64,000 nucleotides of DNA. Origin: Polytrichum commune. Its lineage: Eukaryota > Streptophyta > Polytrichopsida > Polytrichales > Polytrichaceae. How positions within the stretch are numbered: position 1 is the first letter of the stretch; every line of letters starts with the position of its first letter. A model generated the notes under the pieces. The model made no database searches and was not told the DNA's origin. It saw nothing but the letters and a program-made list of their open reading frames with translations. The stretch spans positions 21,224,527 to 21,288,526 of the forward strand of contig OX485808.1 of NCBI GenBank assembly GCA_950295325.1, given 5' to 3'. Made by a program: the position numbers and the translations under genes. Below are positions 59,501 through 64,000 of the stretch, in pieces.

Positions 59501-60366
59501 GTGCAGCCCGTATTGGGAATGCATACCTATATGGAGGTAGATGAGTCCTTCGTATGGAGTCTCTTACATTCGGTGCAGTCGACACAAGTTCGTGACATGA
59601 ACAATGCATTTGATTAAGGATGTCACGGAATAATGTGGTGTAAGATTGTAGCGTGCACATCCATTGTACATGTGGATTGGTGGAACCCTTATTGGGGAAT
59701 GCATACCTATGTGGAGCTACAACCTTCATATGGACTATGTTTTATTCGGAGTATTCGACATAAGCTCGTGACATAAGCAATGCATTTGAATAAGTATGTC
59801 ACTGAAAAATGTAGTGTAGGATTGTAGCGTGCACATCGATTGTACATGTGGACGTTCCTGAGTCGGTGCGGCCCTTATTGGAAATGCGCACTTATATGGA
59901 GTTATAACCTGCATATGGACTCTCTTATGCTTGGAGCTCGTGACATAACCAATGCGTTTGAATAAGGATTCACGGAAAATGGTAGTGCAGGATCCTAGCG
60001 GGCGCATAGATTATACATGTGGATTGGTGCAGCCCTTATTCGAAATGCATACCTAAATGGAGTTATAGCCTTCATATGGACCCTCTTATGCTTGGAGCTC
60101 GTGACTTAAGCTCATGATATAGCCAATGCATTTGAACAAGGACGTCATGGAATAATGTAGTGCAGGATTGTAGTGGGCATATTGATTGTGCATTTGGACG
60201 TTCCTGAGTTGGTGCAGCCCTTGTTGTATAGCCTTCATATGGACTATTTTATACTCGGAGGATCGACACAGACACATGACATAAGCAATGCATTTGAATA
60301 AGGATGTCACGGAAATGTTGTGCAGGATTGTAGCTTGTACAACGATTATACTTGTGGACGTTCCTA
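59501..60366. repeat. Diverged minisatellite, five units of about 155-185 bp
   Basis: Units start near 59501, 59681, 59866, 60027 and 60212. Each has a GTGCAGCCCTTATT word, then GAAATGCATACCTA-ATGGAG, CTTCATATGGAC, GACATAAGCAATGCATTTGA, AAGGATGTCACGGAA and GTGCAGGATTGTAGCG. It sits between the CesA and KAS I fragments. Confidence 0.9.
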
Positions 60367-60602
60367 ACACAGTTAATGAGAGGTGGTGGCAACTTGGCAC
60401 AATCTGATTAGAGTTGAAATTTCTACACAGCCAGCAATGCTAGAGCTTCATATTACTGTTCTCTGTAATTGGAATAGTGCTTCAAATATTTGGTCAAATC
60501 TGTGTGTAGTGAGTTGGCATCAGTTGTATACATTAGAAACCTGGAGAATGTGGGGAAAGCCTTCAATCTAAAGGTAGCTCTCTTGTGTCAATATATATGC
60601 AG

Positions 60603-61180
60603 GTCGACAAGCAAAGGGTTGGGGTTCTTATTGGTACTGGCATGGGTGGGCTTACGGTATTCTCAGATGGTGTCCAAGCCCTAGTGGAGAAAGGCTACAA
60701 AAGAATTACACCATTTTTTATTCCTTACGCCATCACCAACATGGGTTCAACCCTGTTGGCTATTGACCTGGGGCTCATGGGGCCGAACTATTCGATCTCC
60801 ACAGCATGTGCAACCTCCAACTATTGTTTCTACGCTGTAGCAAATCATATTCGGAGAGGAGAGTCAGATATAATGATTGCCGGAGGCACGGAGGCAGCAA
60901 TTCTCCCTATTGGCCTCGGTGAGGGTTTTGTCATGGGTGAGGGTGCTGGTGTTTTGGTGAGTTACAAAGCACACTCATATTTATCTGTATCATATTGCAA
61001 GAAATTCTAGTTGCTTGTATTGCCAGCCAGAGTGGTTGATGTATATCTTCTTTTAAGGGACATCAGTGAGTACTTGAGATTGCCCACTCACTTTTAAAGC
61101 ACTAACTGATCTCCAGGTGATGGAAAGTCTGGAGCATGCATTGAAAAGAGGAGCACCAATTAGCACAGGGCTGGGCTGAA
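60603..61180 (+). pseudogene. Captured 3-oxoacyl-ACP synthase I (KAS I) fragment
   Basis: Exon 60603-60956 follows an ATGCAG acceptor and encodes VGVLIGTGMGGLTVFSDG, TPFFIPYAITNMGS, the active-site region STACATSNYCF (nucleophilic Cys) and MIAGGTEAAILPIGLG. It then jumps directly to EGFVMGEGAGVL. About 30 residues present in the plant enzyme between these blocks are missing. The next exon (61117 on) continues in phase with VMESLEHALKRGAPI and then ends at a stop. The two catalytic histidines would lie further on and are absent. The family condenses malonyl-ACP with acyl-ACP in plastid fatty acid synthesis; this fragment cannot. The intron is kept, so it was captured from genomic DNA. Confidence 0.88.
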
Positions 61181-61809
61181 TGGCTTTGAAGGTAAGATTG
61201 CTGCTGAACTCCTAAGCGTGTCAACTAAGTGGCATCATAGACGTTCCATACTTTTCATTTTCATTTTCAAACATGCTCAACAGGGATGATATTTCAATAA
61301 TTATGTTGAACAAGGTAGAAGTTGAGATTGATATCATTAGCCTTTACAGGACATTCCCAACGTGTGACAATCTTGTGTGTAGAACTGCATCAAAAACTAA
61401 CATCATGATTGTCCTTGCAGTTCCTAGGTGGGGTGAGGCAGATACCAATGGTAATTAGCCTTTACAGGATATTGACTTGCTACTGCGAAGCGAGAAGACT
61501 GTGGTGCCCAAACTTGACACATGGTATGTGTAGTTTATGTAGAAGCAATTTGCTTTGTATTGTTGTTGTTCGGTATTTGCTTGCCATCTCATTTCAGTGA
61601 ATGCTACGCCAAACTCCCTCACAATTGTCTCCAGAAATGCGCATTTTTTGTCCCAGCCGATCTGTGGTCGATTAGTACTAACTAGCATTGGTTGTTTAAT
61701 TGCAGATTGCTCCACGTACGGACAGAATGCTCTACGCAGGAAGGCATACTCCTGGAACACTCGTCGCTTCTTATGGTGTTTGACATTCGTGTAACTTGCA
61801 TGTGATTGC

Positions 61810-62155
61810 AGGAGATCAAGAGGACTCGAACTGGGGTGACACATCGGCAATCCCGGACACCCAAGTGGCTGCAGGGGAGTCACAACGCGACGAGACGATC
61901 GGTGGCAGCGAAGACAGAAGACTTGAAGGACCTAGTCAGTGTAGAACTTTTAGAGCAGGGTTAAGTGTAGAAGTGCCACAAACTGATTATGTGTGCTCCC
62001 AGCCTAGTGCATTTGGACATACAAATGTTATGTATGGTTTGCATAGTGTAGGTTTAAGTCAAAATCAAGGTGCGTTTAGTGAGAATCACATGATGGGTTA
62101 CAGAAATGGTGGGACTAGCCTAAACCTCAATGCCCAATTTTTTTCACAATAAAGA
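61810..62155 (+). CDS. Hypothetical terminal exon beside the captured fragments
   Basis: An open stretch after a GATTGCAG acceptor near 61808, rich in Gly, Ser, Asn and Gln (YGLHSVG, MMGYRNGG, LNLNAQFFSQ), ends at TAA 62153-62155. It is on the same strand as ORF1 and both captured fragments and lies directly before the end of the convergent transposase. It could be the last exon of ORF1 or of a chimeric transcript. No domain is recognised. Confidence 0.35.
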
Positions 62156-62202
62156 GAGTCTCTTATTATCAGAATTCAAATTTGCAGCCCTATGGTGTAA
62201 AT

Positions 62203-63345
62203 CTAAGTCTGCAGCCCTCCTTTCACCATCCACAAGTGTTCAATGAGATCATTGCGCAAAGCAAAGTGTGCCTCAACATTCTCAAGTTCCCTAGTGCCTG
62301 ATCGCAACTCTCGAAATGATAGCGGATGCCTCACCCGCTCAACCGGAAGGCCCCAATCACCAAAAGCCTCTAGTGACAATCCTTGCTCATCTTCTATGAT
62401 CATGTTGTGCAAGATTATACATGCGATCATGATATCTTCAATTATGACAAGATCCCATTGTCGGACGGGGTTTTTCAAAATTTCAAACCTCGCTTGCAAT
62501 ACGCCAAAGGCACGCTCGACATCCTTTCGGGCACCTTCTTGGCACTTAGTGAAGTGCTCTTTCATCTCCCCAATTGGCTCATGGATCGGTTGCACGAAGC
62601 ACGCCCACGGCGGGTAAATGCCATCTGCAAGAAGGTAGAATCGAGGGTAGACATGTCCATTGACTTGGAAGCTGAGATCGCGGCCTTCTCCTCGAAGTAG
62701 GTTGGAAACAAGAGGTGATCTATCTAGAACATTGATATCATTATTTCCCCCGGGGAGTCCAAAGAATGCATGCCATATCCACAAGCTTTGATCAGCTATG
62801 GCCTCGAGGATAATAGAGCAGTTCTTGTCCTTGTCCTGGAATTGCCCTTGCCACGCAACCGGGCAATTCTTCCAAATCCAGTGCATACAATCAATGCTCC
62901 CAAACATACCGGGGAAGCCATGGGCCTCATTGATGGCCATTTGGCGCTCAAAATCTTGACGTGTGGGCTGCCTCAAGTAAGTGGACTCAAAACATACCCG
63001 CACTGCCTTTACAAACCGGTGCATGCTCTCATGGGCTGTGGACTCCCCCAATCTACAATACTCATCGCACGCGTCTGCAGGCAATCCATACGCAAGCATC
63101 CTCAATGTTGCGGTGCATTTTTGCAATGTGCTCAATCCCAACCTACCAACTGCATCAACACCTTGGACAAACCATGGATCACATGTCGCCACTGCATCCA
63201 TAATGGAAACGACAATTCCCGTCTCATTCTAAATTGCCTACGGAAATGAGTCAGACCATAGGTGGGATTCTCCGCAAAGTAATCCTGATACAAGAGGTTA
63301 TGGTATGCTTCTGTCGCGCACCTCTCCATGAGGAGTGCCCGAAAC
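62203..63345 (-). pseudogene. PIF/Harbinger DDE transposase, one frameshift
   Basis: The N-terminal piece (about 63345-63205) has YFAENPTY and HFRRQFRM, typical of plant Harbinger transposases. The main piece (63201-62203, 332 codons) begins in another frame and continues with LSTLQKCTATLRMLAYG, the first catalytic Asp in GSIDCMHW, GGNNDINVLDRSPL, the second Asp in LLADGIYP, and the Glu in DVERAFGVLQARF. One 1-nt shift near 63205-63215 (just after FRMRREL) separates them; the rest of the catalytic core is intact. Its 3' end faces ORF1 and the captured fragments. It is not active as it stands unless the shift is a sequencing error. Confidence 0.92.
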
Positions 63346-63429
63346 ACCATGGGCACAAGGGGGACCCCGGAGTGACACCCGGGACTTGTGGCGCTGTTGG
63401 TGAGAGGGCCCAAGTGATCCTAGTGTGGG

Positions 63430-64000
63430 TGAGGGCCCCGGGCGTTGGGAACGCCTCCCACCCACGAAGACTAGGAGGCACAAGGGTAAGGCCATGAGCT
63501 ATGCGTAGCTCATGGCGTGGTGATTCTAGAATGCTCAAGAACACCTCAATCGGAGGTGTGAGCTAGGAGTTATGGCCATTTGAGTGGGGCGCTGTCCCGG
63601 GACAGCGCCCTGGTACAGCAGTGCCTGGGAGTGATTCCCGGGACTGCAAAGGTTCAAACAGGCATAACGTCCTCAATACTTGTCCGAATGGGGCAAGTGA
63701 GGAGTCCATCGGCATCTACGTGAAGCGTAGATGAAGATGGAGTGGTTGGTTGTTATGATCAGACATCATACAAGGAAGTTATGATGGTCTGAAGCTGCTA
63801 GGGGGTTCTAGGCCCAGCAGCTAAAGGAAAATGTCCACTTGGCCCCAACTCTTGGTAGAGAGACAAGAGGTTGGTTGACGGTGGGGTAGGGGCCCCGCGT
63901 GAAGTCCTAGAGGCTTATATGGGTGAGGTGGTGTGGCCTCACCCACCCGAGGCCGAACGGCACGGCCTCCATGGGCTTTGGCCCATTGTGAGGCCATAGT
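63430..64000. repeat. Cluster of hairpin-forming inverted repeats
   Basis: Consecutive inverted repeats: GGCGTT/AACGCC (63441-63455), GCCATGAGCTA/TAGCTCATGGC (63491-63516), ACACCTC/GAGGTGT (63541-63559), the 24-bp perfect palindrome centred at 63598/63599 (half-site GGGCGCTGTCCC), CATCTACG/CGTAGATG (63713-63733), an imperfect TCAGACATCAT/ATGATGGTCTGA pair near 63759-63795, AGCTGCT/AGCAGCT (63793-63822), and GGCCTC-ATGGGC/GCCCAT-GAGGCC (63964-63995). No ORF. It may be the structured leader or LTR of an element running off the window. Confidence 0.8.

Larger units (their letters stand above)
57020..63420. mobile_element. PIF/Harbinger transposon region with captured host gene fragments
   Basis: Two genes typical of PIF/Harbinger elements face each other: a Myb/SANT-like ORF1 (plus, 57052) and the DDE transposase (minus, ending 62203). 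Between them lie exon-intron fragments of cellulose synthase (58712-59172) and KAS I (60603-61180), a minisatellite (59501-60366) and a hypothetical terminal exon (61810-62152). The terminal inverted repeats and the 3-bp target duplication were not identified. The single-element reading is an inference from gene order. Two separate insertions, or a Helitron nested inside, remain possible. Confidence 0.6.

Noticed and set aside
61413-61450. Possible micro-exon continuing KAS I (FLGGV)
   Set aside because: The match is five residues long; too short to support, although acceptor and donor dinucleotides are present.
62243-63249. Plus-strand frames opposite the Harbinger transposase
   Set aside because: Antisense shadows of the well-conserved minus-strand DDE protein.
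1-64000. CRISPR arrays, operons, prokaryotic promoters, riboswitches
   Set aside because: The DNA is a plant nuclear sequence with spliced genes; tandem repeats here lack spacer-repeat structure.

Overview
This is nuclear DNA of a land plant. The evidence is plant-type GT-AG introns, plant-only gene families (a BES1/BZR1 transcription factor, cellulose synthase exons and plastid-type 3-ketoacyl-ACP synthase exons) and a dense mix of plant transposons. The window is gene-poor, AT-rich outside a few GC-rich blocks, and full of nested and decayed elements. The cellulose synthase and BZR sequences look seedless-plant-like (moss, lycophyte or fern), but that is only an impression; I cannot name the species.

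Layout. 1-2.5 kb: decayed SWIM-finger, MULE-like transposase on the minus strand. 2.9-3.4 kb: array of near-identical GGCCGTTAACGGCC palindromes between that gene and a divergent, decayed multi-exon gene of unknown family (3.6-5.2 kb). 5.8-7.0 kb: a 14-bp satellite and a low-complexity ORF. 7.8-13.6 kb: a dead CACTA (En/Spm) transposon, itself interrupted by a 746-bp solo LTR. 13.6-18.4 kb: no recognisable gene. 18.5-25.8 kb: the best host gene of the window, a four-exon BES1/BZR1 gene whose exon phases all agree, with an imperfect tandem array upstream and a tandem copy of its 3' end downstream. 26.45-30.3 kb: degraded Ty1/copia element. 30.3-41.1 kb: AT-rich repeat graveyard with a foldback element and a tRNA-derived SINE. 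41.2 kb: small gene for a secreted eight-cysteine peptide. 42.6 kb: hAT-type MITE. 43.4-47.0 kb: minus-strand transposase of the CACTA/Plavaka kind with three in-frame stops. 49.2-50.9 kb: five-exon gene of unknown function broken by a 176-bp tandem duplication. 51.8-57 kb: minisatellites and unclassified repeats. 57.0-63.4 kb: PIF/Harbinger genes (Myb/SANT-like ORF1 and DDE transposase, convergent) enclosing exon-intron fragments of two unrelated host genes, cellulose synthase and KAS I. 63.4-64.0 kb: a run of hairpins.

How it fits together: only the BZR gene and the cysteine-rich peptide gene look intact. The 49-kb gene was intact apart from one duplication. Everything else is transposon-derived. 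Nonsense codons in several unrelated transposon ORFs are of the kind made by C-to-T change, as expected of methylated, silenced DNA. The most notable construct is the Harbinger region, where two captured gene fragments keep their introns and share one orientation, so a chimeric transcript is possible. All calls come from reading the sequence by eye; no database or alignment program was used.
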